This document shows, piece after piece, positions 37,530 to 50,769 of a stretch of 64,000 nucleotides of DNA. The position numbers and the translations under genes were made by a program. The stretch spans positions 32,222,501 through 32,286,500 of the forward strand of contig OY754470.1 in NCBI GenBank assembly GCA_963575645.1, written 5' to 3'. The notes below the pieces were generated by a model. It ran no database searches. It had not been told where the DNA came from and worked only from the letters and a program-made list of their open reading frames with translations. The DNA comes from Xanthostigma xanthostigma. Its lineage: Eukaryota > Arthropoda > Insecta > Raphidioptera > Raphidiidae. Every line of letters begins with the position of its first letter. The stretch's first letter is position 1.

Positions 37530-40500
37530 TAACATTCAGGTTTGGATCATTCTCTCATAAGAAAATGCAAACTGCATATTAACCATTATTTTAACGCAGA
37601 CAAGCAGTTTTTACATGCTTCATGACAATTGCGTGCAAATGAGTCCTTATAGGCAAAATTGCTTTATTTTAGAAAGGTAAGTCTATTTACACTATAACAT
37701 TCAGGTTTGGATCATTCTCTCATAAGAAAATGCAAACTGCATATTAACCATTATTTTAACGCTGACAAGCAGTTTTTACATGCTTTATGACAATTAGGTG
37801 CAAATGAGGCCTTATAGGCAAAAGTGCTTTATTTCATGAGGGTAAGTCTATTTACACTATAACATTCAGGTTTGGATCATTCTCTCATAAGAAAATGCAA
37901 ACTGCATATTTACTATCATTTTCACGCAGACAAGCAGTTTTCACATGTTTTACGACAATTAGGTAGAAGTAAGTCTTTAAAGGCAAAATTGTTTTATTTC
38001 ACAAAGGTAAGTCTACTTTCACTATAATATTCAGGGTTGGATCATTCTCTCATAAGAAAATGCAAACTGCATATTAACCATTATTTTAACGCAGACAAGC
38101 AGTTTTTACATGCTTCACGACAATTGCGTGCAAATGAGTCCTTATAGGCAAAATTGCTTTATTTTACAAAGGTAAGTCTATTTATATTATAACATTCAGG
38201 TTTGGATCATTTTCTCATAAGAAAATGCAATCTGCATATTAACCATTATTTTAACGCATACAAGCAGTTTTTACATGCTTTATGACAATTAGGGGCAAAT
38301 GAGTCCTTATAGGCAAAATTGCTTTATTTCATGAAGGTAAGTCTATTTACACTATAACATTCAGGTTTGGATCATTCTCTCATAAGAAAATGCAAACTGC
38401 ATATTAACCATTATTTAAACGCAGACAAGCAGTTTTTACATGCTTTACGACAATTAGGTGCAAATGAGTCTTTTTTGGCAAAATTGCTTTATTTCATGAG
38501 GGTAAGTCTATTTACACTATAACATTCAGGTTTGGATCATTCTCTCATAAGAAAATGAAAACTGCATATTAACTATTATTTTAACGCATACAAGCAGTTT
38601 TTACAAGCTTTATGACAATTAGGGGCAAATGAGTCCTTATAGGCAAAATTGCTTTATTTCATGAAGGTAAGTCTATTTACACTATAACATTCAGGTTTGG
38701 ATCATTCTCTCATAAGAAAATGCAAACTGCATTTTTACTATCATTTTCACGCAGACAAGCAGTTTTTACATGCTTCACGACAATTGCGTGCAAATGAGTC
38801 CTTATAGGCAAAATTGCTTTATTTTACAAAGGTAAATCTATTTACACTATAACATTCAGGTTTAGATCATTCTCTCATAAGAAAATGCAAACTGCATATT
38901 AACCATTATTTTAACGCATACAAGCAGTTTTTACATGCTTTACGACAATTAGGGGCAAATGAGTCCTTATAGGCAAAATTGCTTTATTTCATGAAGGTAA
39001 GTCTATTTACACTATAACATTCAGGTTTGGATCATTCTCTCATAAGAAAATGCAAACTGCATATTACCAATATTTAAACGCAGACAAGCAGTTTTTACAT
39101 GCTTTACGACAATTAGGTGCAAATGAGTCTTTTTTGGCAAAATTGCTTTATTTCATGAGGGTAAGTCTATTTACACTATAACATTCAGGTTTGGATCATT
39201 CTCTCATAAGAAAATGAAAACTGCATATTAACTATTATTTTAACGCATACAAGCAGTTTTTACAAGCTTTATGACAATTAGGTGCAAATGAGTCCTTATA
39301 GGCAAAATTGCTTTATTTCATGAGGGTAAGTCTATTTACACTATAACATTCAGGTTTGGATAATTCTCTCATAAGAAAATGCAAACTGCATATTAACCAT
39401 TATTTTAACGCAGACAAGCATTTTTTACATGCTTCACGACAATTGCGTGCAAATGAGTCCTTATAGGCAAAAATGCTTTATTTTACAAAGGTAAGTCTAT
39501 TTTCACTATAACATTCAGGTTTGGATCATTCTCTCATAAGAAAATGCAAACTGCATATTATACATTATTTTAACGCATACAAGCAGTTTTTACATGCTTT
39601 ATGACAATAAGGGGCAAATAAGTCCTTATAGGCAAAATTGCTTTATTTCATGAAGGTAAGTCTATTTACACTATAACATTCAGGTTTGGATCATTCTCTC
39701 ACAAGAAAATGCAAACTGCATATTAACTATTATTTAAACGCAGACAAGCAGTTTTTACATGCTTTACGACAATTAGGTGCAAATGAGTCTTTATAGGCAA
39801 AATTGCTTTATTTCATGAGGGTAAGTATATTTACACTATAACATTCAGGTTTGGATCATTCTCTCATAAGAAAATACAAACTGCATATTTACTATCATTT
39901 TCACGCAGACAAGCAGTTTTTACATGCTTCACGACAATTGCGTGCAAATGAGTTCTTATAGGCAAAATTGCTTTATTTTACAAAGGTAAGTCTATTTACG
40001 CTATAACTTTCAGGCTTAGATTATTCTCTCATAAGAAAATGCAATCTGCATATTAACCATTATTTTAAAGCATACAAGCAGTTTTTACATGCTTTACGAC
40101 AATTGCGTGCAAATGAGTCCTTATAGGCAAAAATGCTTTATTTTACAAAGGTAAGTCTATTTTCACTATAACATTCAGGTTTGGATCATTCTCTCATAAG
40201 AAAATGCAAACTGCATATTATACATTATTTTAACGCATACAAGCAGTTTTTACATGCTTTATGACAATAAGGGGCAAATGAGTCCTTATAGGCAAAATAC
40301 CTTTTTTTCATGAAGGTAAGTCTATTTACACTATAACATTCAGGTTTAGATCATTCTCTCATAAGAAAATGCAAACTGCATATTAACCATTATTTAAACG
40401 CAGACAAGCAGTTTTTCATGCTTTACGACAATTAGGTGCAAATGAGTCTTTTTTGGCAAAATTGCTTTATTTCATGAGGGTAAGTCTATTTACACTATAA

Positions 40501-43500
40501 CATTCAGGTTTGGATCATTCTCTCATAAGAAAATGCAAACTGCATATTTACTATCATTTTCACGCATACAAGCAGTTTTTACATGCTTCACGACAATTGC
40601 GTGCAAATGAGTCCTTATAGGCAAAATTGCTTTATTTTACAAAGGTATATCTATTTACACTATAACATTCAGGTTTGGATCATTCTCTCATAAGAAAATG
40701 CAAACTGCATATTAACCATTATTTTAACGCATACAAGCAGTTTTTACATGCTTTACGACAATTAGGGGCAAATTAGTCTATATAGGCAAAATTGATTTAT
40801 TTTACAAAGGTAAGTTTACTTAAACTATAACATTCAGGTTTAGATCATTCTCTCATAAGAAAATGCAAACTGCATATTAACTATTATTTTAACGCATACA
40901 AGCAGTTTTTACAAGCTTTATGACAATTAGGTGCAAATGAGTCCTTATAGGCAAAATTGCTTTATTTCATGAGGGTAAGTCTATTTACACTATAACATTC
41001 AGGTTTGGGTCATTCTTATAAGAAAATGCAAACTGCATATTTACTATCATTTTAACGCATACAAGCAGTTTTTACATGCTTTATGACAATTAGGTGCAAA
41101 TGAGTCTTTATAGGCAAAATTGCTTTATTTCATGAGGGTAAGTCTATTTACACTATAACATTCAGGTTTGGATCATTCTCTCATAAGAAAATGCAAACTG
41201 CATATTAACCATTATTTTAACGCAGACAAGCAGTTACATGCTTCACGACAATTGCGTGCAAATGAGTCCTTATAGGCAAAATTGCTTTATTTCATGAGGG
41301 TAAGTCTATTTACACTATAACGTTCAGGTTTGGATAATTCTCTCATAAGAAAATGCAAACTGCATATTTACTATCATTTTCACGCAGACAAGCAGTTTTT
41401 ACATGCTTCACGACAATTGCGTGCAAATGAGTCCTTATAGGCAAAATTGCGTTATTTTACAAAGGTTAGTCTATTTTCACTATAACATTCAGGTTTGGAT
41501 CATTCTTTCATAAGAAAATGCAAACTGCATATTAACCATTATTTTAACGCAGACAAGCAGTTTTCACATGTTTTACGACAATTAGGTGGAAATAAGTCCT
41601 TAAAGGAAAAATTGTTTTATTTCACAAAGGTAAGTCTACTTTCACTATAACATTCAGGTTTGGATCATTCTCTCATAAGAAAATGCAAACTGCATATTAA
41701 CCATTATTTTAACGCAGACAAGCAGTTTTTATATGCTTAACGACAATTGCGTGCAAATGGGTCCTTATAAGCAAAATTGCTTTATTTTACAAAGGTAAGT
41801 CTATTTACACTATAACATTCAGGTTTGGATCCTTCTCTCATAACAAAATGCAAACTGCATATTAACCATTATTTTAACGCATACAAGCAGTTTTTACATG
41901 CTTTATGACAATTAGGGGCAAATGAGTCCTTATAGGCAAAATTGCTTTATTTCATGAAGGTAAGTCTATTTACACTATAACATTCAGGTTTGGATCTTTC
42001 TCTCATAAGAAAATGCAAACTGCATATTAACCATTATTTAAACGCAGACAAGCAGTTTTTACATGCTTTACGACAATTAGGTGCAAATGAGTCTTTATAG
42101 GCAAAATTGCTTTATTTCATGAGGGTAAGTCTATTTACATAATAACATTCAGGTTTGGATCATTCTCTCATAAGAAAATGCAAACTGCATATTTACTATC
42201 ATTTTTACGCAAACAAGCAGTTTTTACATGCCTCACGACAATTGCGTGCAAATGAGTCCTCATAGGCAAAATTGCTTTATTTTATAAAGGTAAGTCTATT
42301 TTCACTATAACATTCAGGTTTGGATCATTCTCTTATAAGAAAATGCAAACTGCATATTATACATTATTTTAACGCATACAAGCAGTTTTTACATGCTTTA
42401 TGACAATAAGGGGCAAATGAGTCCTTATAGGCAAAATTGCTTTATTTCATGAAGGTAAGTCTATTTACACTATAACATTCAGGTTTGGATCATTCACTCA
42501 TAAGAAAATGCAAACTGCATATTAAACATTATTTTAACGCTGACAAGCAGTTTTTACATGCTTTATGACAATTAGGGGCAAATGAGTCCTTATAGGCAAA
42601 ATTGCTTTATTTCATGAAGGTAAGTCTATTTACACAATAACATTCAGGTTTGGATCATTCTCTCATAAGAAAATGCAAACTGCATATTAACCATTATTTT
42701 AACGCAGACAAGCAGTTTTTATATTCTTAACGACAATTGCGTGCAAATGAGTCCTTATAGGCAAAATTGCTTTATTTTACAAAGGTAAGTCTATTTACGC
42801 TATAACATTCAGGCTTGGATTATTCTCTCATAAGAAAATGCAATCTGCATATTAACCATTATTTTAACGCATACAAGCAGTTTTTACATGCTTTATGACA
42901 ATTAGGGGCAAATGAGTCCTTATAGGCAAAATTGCTTTATTTTATGAAGGTAAGTCTATTTACACTATAACCTTCAGGTTTGGATCATTCTCTCATAAGA
43001 AAATGCAAACTGCATATTAACCATTATTTAAACGCAGACAAGCAGTTTTCACATGCTTAACGACAATTAGGTGCAAATTAATCTTTATAGGCAAAATTGC
43101 TTTATTTTATGAGGGTAAGTCTATTTACACTATAACGTTCAGGTTTGGATCAATCTCTCATAAGAAAATGCAAACTGCATATTTACTATCATTTTCACGC
43201 AGACAAGCAGTTTTTACATGCTTCACGACAATTGCGTGCAAATGAGGCCTTATAGGCAAAAGTGCTTTATTTCATCAGGGTAAGTCTATTTACACTATAA
43301 CATTCAGGTTTGAATCATTCTCTCATAAGAAAATGCAAACTGCATATTTACTATCATTTTCACGCAGACAAGCAGTTTTCACATGTTTTACGACAATTAG
43401 GTAGAAGTAAGTCTTTAAAGGCAAAATTGTTTTATTTCACAAAGGTAAGTCTACTTTCACTATAACATTCAGGTTTGGATCATTCTCTCATAGGAAAATG

Positions 43501-43955
43501 CAAACTGCATATTAACCATTATATTAACGCAGACAAGCAGTTTTTACATGCTTCACGACAATTGCGTGCAAATGAGTCCTTATAGGCAAAATTGCTTTAT
43601 TTTACAAAGGTTAGTCTATTTTTACTATAACATTCAGGTTTGGATCATTCTCTCATAAGAAAATGCAAATTGCATATTAACGCAGACAAGCAGTTTTTAC
43701 ATGCTTTATGACAATTAGGGGCAAATGAGTCCTTATAGACAAAATTGCTTTATTTCATGAAGGTAAGTCTAGTTACACTATAACATTCAGGTTTGGATCA
43801 TTCTCTCACAAGAAAATGCAAACTGCATATTAACTATTATTTAAACGCAGACAAGCAGTTTTTACATGCTTTACGACAATTAGGTGCAAATGAGTCTTTA
43901 TAGGCAAAATTGCTTTATTTCATGAGGGTAAGTCTATTTACATAATAACATTCAG
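37530..43955 (+). repeat. Higher-order repeat unit C3 (about 6.4 kb)
   Basis: This is a third version of the C unit. Its offset from C1 is 16,800 at the start, 16,964 at AAATACC (23,331 and 40,295) and at the shortened GGGTCATTCTTATAAG monomer (40,999), then 16,961 after a 3-bp loss in CAGTTACATG near 41,231, and 17,136 at the deleted monomer (43,677). It therefore carries one extra monomer early and about one later, relative to C1. The CATAATAACATTC mark at its end equals the end of C1. Confidence 0.8.
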
Positions 43956-43978
43956 GTTTGGATCATTCTCTCATAAGA

Positions 43979-44143
43979 AAATGCAAACTGCATATTATAC
44001 ATTATTTTAACGCATACAAGCAGTTTTTACATGCTTTATGACAATAAGGGGCAAATGAGTCCTTATAGGCAAAATTGCTTTATTTCATGAAGGTAAGTCT
44101 ATTTACACTATAACATTCAGGTTTGGATCTTTCTCTCATAAGA
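43979..44143 (+). repeat. Monomer subfamily P example (TATTATACATTATTTT)
   Basis: This 165-bp monomer has TATTATACATTATTTT instead of TATTAACCATTATTTT and GACAATAAGGGGC instead of GACAATTAGGGGC. The type is common in and after the C units (for example near 20,450, 23,270, 29,350, 37,250 and 44,330) and is not seen as such in 5,473-15,680. This makes it a useful marker of the C-unit lineage. Confidence 0.8.
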
Positions 44144-44308
44144 AAATGCAAACTGCATATTAACCATTATTTAAACGCAGACAAGCAGTTTTTACATGCT
44201 TTACGACAATTAGGTGCAAATGAGTCTTTATAGGCAAAATTGCTTTATTTCATGAGGGTAAGTCTATTTTCACTATAACATTCAGGTTTGGATCATTCTC
44301 TCATAAGA
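44144..44308 (+). repeat. Monomer subfamily H example (ATTATTTAAACGCAGAC)
   Basis: This 165-bp monomer has ATTATTTAAACGC in place of ATTATTTTAACGC, CTTTACGACAATTAGGTGC and GAGTCTTTATAGG. It nearly always follows a G- or P-type monomer, often with the GGATCTTTCTCTC variant at the junction. Related forms have GAATCTTTATAGG with TTTTCACATGC. Confidence 0.8.
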
Positions 44309-47300
44309 AAATGCAAACTGCATATTATACATTATTTTAACGCATACAAGCAGTTTTTACATGCTTTATGACAATAAGGGGCAAATGAGTCCTTATAGGC
44401 AAAATTGCTTTATTTCATGAAGGTAAGTCTATTTACACTATAACATTCAGGTTTGGATCTTTCTCTCATAAGAAAATGCAAACTGCATATTAACCATTAT
44501 TTAAACGCAGACAAGCAGTTTTTACATGCTTTACGACAATTAGGTGCAAATGAGTCTTTATAGGCAAAATTGCTTTATTTCATGAGGGTAAGTCTATTTT
44601 CACTATAACATTCAGGTTTGGATCATTCTCTCATAAGAAAATGCAAACTGCATATTATACATTATTTTAACGCATACAAGCAGTTTTTACATGCTTTATG
44701 ACAATAAGGGGCAAATGAGTCCTTATAGGCAAAATTGCTTTATTTCATGAGGGTAAGTCTATTTTCACTATAACATTCAGGTTTGGATCATTCTCTCATA
44801 AGAAAATGCAAACTGCATATTATACATTATTTTAACGCATACAAGCAGTTTTTACATGCTTTATGACAATAAGGGGCAAATGAGTCCTTATAGGCAAAAT
44901 TGCTTTATTTCATGAAGGTAAGTCTATTTACACTATAACATTCAGGTTTGGATCTTTCTCTCATAAGAAAATGCAAACTGCATATTAACCATTATTTAAA
45001 CGCAGACAAGCAGTTTTTACATGCTTTACGACAATTAGGTGCAAATGAGTCTTTATAGGCAAAATTGCTTTATTTCATGAGGGTAAGTCTATTTACATAA
45101 TAACATTCAGGTTTGGATCATTCTCTCATAAGAAAATGCAAACTGCATATTTACTATCATTTTTACGCAAACAAGCAGTTTTTACATGCTTCACGACAAT
45201 TGCGTGCAAATGAGTCCTCATAGGCAAAATTGCTTTATTTTATAAAGGTAAGTCTATTTTCACTATAACATTCAGGTTTAGATCATTCTCTCATAAGAAA
45301 ATGCAAACTGCATATAAACCATTATTTTAACGCATACAAGCAGTTTTTACATGCTTTATGACAATTAGGGGCAAATGAGTCCTTATAGGCAAAATTGCTT
45401 TATTTCATGAAGGTAAGTCTATTTACACTATATCATTCAGGTTTGGATCTTTCTCTCATAAGAAAATGCAAACTGCATATTTACTATCATTTTCACGCAG
45501 ACAAGCAGTTTTCACATGTTTTACGACAATTAGGTGGAAATAAGTCCTTAAAGGCAAAATTGTTTTATTTCACAAAGGTAAGTCTACTTTCACTATAACA
45601 TTCAGGTTTGGATCATTCTCTCATAAGAAAATGCAAACTGCATATGAGCCATTATTTTAACGCAGACAAGCAGTTTTTATATGCTTCACGACAATTGCGT
45701 GCAAATGAGTCCTTATAAGCAAAGTTGCCTTATTTTACAAAGGTAAGTCTATTTACAATATAACATTCAGGTTTGGATCCTTCTCTCATAAGAAAATGCA
45801 AACTGCATATTAACCATTATTTTAACGCATACAAGCAGTTTTTACATGCTTTATGACAATTAGGGGCAAATGAGTCCTTATAGGCAAAATTGCTTTATTT
45901 CATGAAGGTAAGTCTATTTTCACTATAACATTCAGGTTTGGATCTTTCTCTCATAAGAAAATGCAAACTGCATATTAACCATTATTTAAACGCAGACAAG
46001 CAGTTTTTACATGCTTTACGACAATTAGGTGCAAATGAGTCTTTATAGGCAAAATTGCTTTATTTCATGAGGGTAAGTCTATTTACACTATAACATTCAG
46101 GTTTGGATCATTCTCTCAAAAGAAAATGCAAACTGCATATTTACTATCATTTTTACGCAAACAAGCAGTTTTTACATGCTTCACGACAATTGCGTGCAAA
46201 TGAGTCCTCATAGGCAAAATTGCTTTATTTTACAAAGGTAAGTCTATTTTCACTATAACATTCAGGTTTGGATCATTCTCTTATAAGAAAATGCAAACTG
46301 CATATTATACATTATTTTAACGCATACAAGCAGTTTTTACATGTTTTATGACAATAAGGGGCAAATGAGTCCTTATAGGCAAAATTGCTTTATTTTATGA
46401 AGGTAAGTCTATTTACACTATAACATTCAGGTTTGGATCATTCTCTCATAAGAAAATGCAAACTGCATATTAACCATGATTTTAACGCTGACAAGCAGTT
46501 TTTACATGCTTTATGACAATTAGGGGCAAATGAGTCCTTATAGGCAAAATTGCTTTATTTCATGAAGGTAAGTCTATTTACACTATAACATTCAGGTTTG
46601 GATCATTTTCTCATAAGAAAATGCAAACTGCATATTAACCATTATTTAAACGCAGACAAGCAGTTTTCACATGCTTTACGACAATTAGGTGCAAATGAAT
46701 CTTTATAGGCAAAATTGCTTTATTTCATGAGGGTAAGTCTATTTACACTATAACGTTCAGGTTTGGATCATTCTCTCATAAGAAAATGCAAACTGCATAT
46801 TTACTATCATTTTCACGCAGACAAGCAGTTTCTACATGCTTCACGACAATTGCGTGCAAATGAGTCCTTATAGGCAAAATTGCGTTATTTTACAAAGATT
46901 AGTCTATTTTCACTATAACATTCAGGTTTGGATCATTCTCTCATAAGAAAATGCAAACTGCATATTAACCATTATTTTAACGCATACAAGCAGTTTTTAC
47001 ATGCTTTATGACAATTAGGGGCAAATGAGTCCTTATAGGCAAAATTGCTTTATTTTATGAAGGTAAGTCTATTTACACTATAACATTCAGGTTTGGATCA
47101 TTCTCTCATAAGAAAATGCAAACTGCATATTAACCATGATTTTAACGCTGACAAGCAGTTTTTACATGCTTTATGACAAGTAGGGGCAAATGAGTCCTTA
47201 TAGGCAAAATTGCTTTATTTCATGAAGGTAAGTCTATTTACACTATAACATTCAGGTTTGGATTATTTTCTCATAAGAAAATGCAAACTGCATATTAACC

Positions 47301-48239
47301 ATTATTTAAACGCAGACAAGCAGTTTTCACATGCTTTACGACAATTAGGTGCAAATGAATCTTTATAGGCAAAATTGCTTTATTTTATGAGGGTTAGTCT
47401 ATTTACACAACGTTCAGGTTTGGATCATTCTCTCATAAGAAAATGCAAACTGCATATTTACTATCATTTTCACGCAGACAAGCAGTTTTTACATGCTTCA
47501 CGACAATTGCGTGCAAATGAGTCCTTATAGGCAAAATTGCTTTATTTTACAAAGGTAAGTCTATTTACACTATAACATTCAGGTTTGGATCATTCTCTCA
47601 TAAGAAAATGCAAACTGCATATTAACTATTATTTTAACGCATACACGCAGTTTTTACAAGCTTTATGACAATTAGGTGCAAATGAGTCCTTATAGGCAAA
47701 ATTGCTTTATTTCATGAGGGTAAATCTATTTACACTATAACATTCAGGTTTGGATCATTCTCTCATAAGAAAATGCAAACTGCATATTTACTATCATTTA
47801 AACACAACAAGCAGTTTTTACATGCTTTATGACAATTAGGTGCAAATGAGTCTTTATAGGCAAAATTGCTTTATTTTTTGAGGGTAAGTCTATTTACACT
47901 AAAACATTCAGGTTTGGATCATTCTCTCATAAGAAAATGCAAACTGCATATTTACTTTCATTTTCACGCAGACAAGCAGTTTTTACATGCTTCACGACAA
48001 TTGCGTGCAAATGAGTCCTTATAGGCAAAATTGCTTTATTTTACAAAGGTAAGTCTATTTACACTAATACATTCAGGTTTGGATCATTCTCTCATAAGAA
48101 AATGCAATCTGCATATTAACCATTATTTTAACGCATACAAGCAGTTTTTACATGCTTTATGACAATTAGGGGCAAATGAGTCCTTATAGGCAAAAATGCT
48201 TTATTTCATGAAGGTAAGTCTATTTACACTATAACATTC

Positions 48240-49200
48240 AGGTTTGGATCATTCTCTCATAAGAAAATGCAAACTGCATATTAACCATTATTTAAACGCA
48301 GACAAGCAGTTTTTACATGCTTTACGACAATTAGGTGCAAATGAGTCTTTATAGGCAAAATTGCTTTATTTCATGAGGGTAAGTCTATTTACACTATAAC
48401 ATTCAGGTTTGGATCATTCTCTCATAAGAAAATGCAAACTCCAAATTTACTATCATTTTCACGCAGACAAGCAGTTTTTACATGCTTCACGACAATTGCG
48501 TGCAAATGAGTCCTTATAGGCAAAATTGCATTATTTTACAAAGGTAAATCTATTTACACTATAACATTCAGGTTTCGATCATTCCCTCATAAGAAAATGC
48601 AAACTGCATATTAACCATTATTTTAACGCATACAAGCAGTTTTTACATGCTTTACGACAATTAGGGGCAAATTAGTCTATATAGGCAAAATTACTTTATT
48701 TTACAAAGGTAAGTTTACTTAAACTATAACATTCAGGTTTAGATCATTCTCTCATAAGAAAATGCAAACTGCATTTTAACTATTATTTTAACGCATACAA
48801 GCAGTTTTTACAAGCTTTATGACAATTAGGTGCAAATGAGTCCTTATAGGCAAAATTGCTTTATTTCATGAGGGTAAGTCTATTTACACTATAACATTCA
48901 GGTTTGGGTCATTCTCTCATAAGAAAATGCAAACTGCATATTTACTATCATTTTAACGCATACAAGCAGTTTTTACATGCTTTATGACAATTAGGTGCAA
49001 ATGAGTCTTTATAGGCAAAATTGCTTTATTTTATGAGGGTAAGTCTATTCACACTATAACATTCAGGTTTGGATCATTCTCTCATAAGAAAATGCAAACT
49101 GCATATTAACCATTATTTTAACGCAGATAAACAGTTTTTATATGCTTCACGACAATTGCGTGCAAATGAGTCCTTAAAGGCAAAATTGCTTTATTTCATG
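48240..49200 (+). repeat. Block of about 1 kb shared across the insertion (left copy)
   Basis: This stretch matches about 55,407-56,367 at an offset of 7,167 bp, measured at CAAAATTGCATTATT (48,521 and 55,688) and at the rare AAACAGTTTTTATATGC monomer (about 49,124 and 56,291). Marks also include GCAAATTTACTATC, ATTCCCTC and TTAGTCTATATAGG. Removing the inserted element and its target duplication (1,558 bp) leaves 5,609 bp, close to 34 monomers. Confidence 0.75.
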
Positions 49201-50761
49201 AAGGTAAGTCTATTTACACTATAACATTCAGGTTTGGATCTTTCTCTCATAAGAAAATGCAAACTGCATATTAACCATTATTTAAACGCAGACAAGCAGT
49301 TTTCACATGCTTTACGACAATTAGGTGCAAATGAATCTTTATAGGCAAAATTGCTTTATTTTATGAGGGTAAGTCTATTTACACTATAACGTTCAGGTTT
49401 GGATCATTCTCTCATAAGAAAATGCAAACTGCATATTTACTATTATTTTCACGCAGACAAGCAGTTTTTACATGCTTCACGACAATTGCGTGCAAATGAG
49501 TCCTTATAGGCAAAATTGCTTTATTTTACAAAGGTAAGTCTATTTACACTATAACATTCAGGTTTGGATCATTCTCTCATAAAAAAATGCAAACAGCATA
49601 TTAACCATTATTTTAACGCATACAAGCAGTTTTTACATGCTTTATGACAATTAGGGGCAAATGAGTCCTTATAGGCAAAATTGCTTTATTTCATGAAGGT
49701 AAGTCTATTTACACTATAACATTCAGGTTTGGATCTTTCTCTCATAAGAAAATGCAAACTGCATATTTACTATCATTTTCACGCAGACAAGCAGTTTTCA
49801 CATGTTTTACGACAATTAGGTGGAAAAAAGTCCTTAAAGGCAAAATTGTTTTATTTCACAAAGGTAAGTCTACTTTCACTATAACATTCAGGTTTGGATC
49901 ATTCTCTCATAAGAAAATGCAAACTGCATATTAACCATTATTTTAACGCAGACAAGCAGTTTTTATATGCTTCACGACAATTGCGTGCAAATGAGTCCTT
50001 ATAGGCAAAATTGCTTTATTTCATGAAGGTAAGTCTATTTACACTATAACATTCAGGTTTAGATCTTTCTCTCATAAGAAAATGCAAACTGCATATTAAC
50101 CATTATTTAAACGCAGACAAGCAGTTTTTACATGCTTTACGACAATTAGGTGCAAATGAGTCTTTATAGGCAAAATTGCTTTATTTCATGAGGGTAAGTC
50201 TATTTACACTATAACATTCAGGTTTGGATCATTCTCTCATAAGAAAATGCAAACTGCATATTTACTATCATTTTTACGCAAACAAGCAGTTTTTACATGC
50301 TTCACGACAATTGCGTGCAAATGAGTCCTTAAGGGCAAAATTGCTTTATTTTACAAAGGTAAGTCTATTTTCACTATATCATTCAGGTTTGGATCATTCT
50401 CTCATAAGAAAATGCAAACTGCATATTATACATTATTTTAACGCATACAAGCAGTTTTTACATGCTTTATGACAATAAGGGGCAAATGAGTCCTTATAGG
50501 CAAAATTGCTTTATTTCATAAGGGTAAGTCTATTTACACTATAACATTCAGGTTTGGGTCATTCTCTCATAAGAAAATGCAAACTGCATATTTACTATCA
50601 TTTTAACGCATACAAGCAGTTTTTACATGCTTTATGACAAATAGGTGCAAATGAGTCTTTATAGGCAAAATTGCTTTATTTCATGAAGGTAAGTATATTT
50701 ACACTATAACATTCAGGTTTGGATCATTCTCTCATAAGAAAATGTAAACTGCATATTGACC

Positions 50762-50769
50762 ATTATTTT
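50762..50769. other. Left target-site duplication ATTATTTT
   Basis: This 8-bp sequence immediately precedes the GGT end of the element. It is part of the normal monomer motif CCATTATTTTAACGC. Because the element ends in ACC and the left flank also reads ACC before ATTATTTT, an 11-bp reading (ACCATTATTTT) is formally possible, but the inverted-repeat alignment assigns the right-hand ACC to the element. Confidence 0.75.

Larger units (their letters stand above)
43979..44968 (+). repeat. Local amplification of a 330-bp dimer
   Basis: A dimer made of a P-type monomer (TATTATACATTATTTT, AATAAGGGGC) and an H-type monomer (ATTATTTAAACGC, GAGTCTTTATAGG) occurs at 43,979-44,308 and again at 44,309-44,638, apparently without differences apart from one base near 44,269 relative to the upstream boundary. 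Two P-type monomers then follow at 44,639-44,803 and 44,804-44,968. The near identity marks this as one of the youngest expansions in the window. Confidence 0.85.
1..50769 (+). repeat. 165-bp satellite DNA array, left arm
   Basis: Direct reading shows a head-to-tail tandem array with the landmark AAATGCAAACTGCAT recurring at 1, 166, 331, 495, 660 and 825 and so on, giving a 165-bp period with occasional 1-15 bp indels. About 307 monomers lie in this arm, all in one orientation. Each monomer contains, in order, ATGCAAACTGCAT, an AT-rich stretch ending ACGCA, AAGCAGTTTT, a variable CGACAATT region, GCAAAATTG, GGTAAGTCTA, CACTATAACATTCAGG and GGATCATTCTCTCATAAG. G+C is about one third by hand count. 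No gene-like sequence interrupts it. By known biology, arrays of this kind form centromeric, pericentromeric or subtelomeric heterochromatin; which of these applies cannot be told from the sequence. The family is not one I can name. Confidence 0.97.
44969..50769 (+). repeat. Mixed satellite monomers leading to the insertion
   Basis: There are only satellite monomers, with subfamilies N, G, H, K and P in changing order and no long exact unit noticed. About 46,265-46,740 partly recurs at about 46,925-47,400 (CATGATTTTAACGCTGAC at about 46,477 and 47,137, offset 660). A monomer near 47,401 has lost several bases (ATTTACACAACGTTC). About 48,240-49,200 recurs on the other side of the insertion. 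Short open frames at 45,395-45,598, 49,752-49,934 and 50,224-50,472 are satellite readthrough and not genes. Confidence 0.8.

Noticed and set aside
45395-45598. Short plus-strand frame in the satellite
   Set aside because: It covers parts of G- and K-type monomers where TTATAG is TTAAAG and CTATAAC is CTATATC, and it ends at the usual CTATAAC stop. The same peptide pattern appears elsewhere in the array.
49752-49934. Short plus-strand frame in the satellite
   Set aside because: This is readthrough in a different frame of a K-type monomer with GTGGAAAAAAG; there is no independent sign of coding.
50224-50472. An 82-codon plus-strand frame in the satellite
   Set aside because: Two stop-removing variants (TTAAGG and CTATATC) in adjacent monomers explain it fully.
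1-50769. CRISPR-like array of repeats and spacers
   Set aside because: The whole 165-bp unit is repeated, with no unique spacers between short repeats, and the length, base composition and lack of cas genes do not fit.
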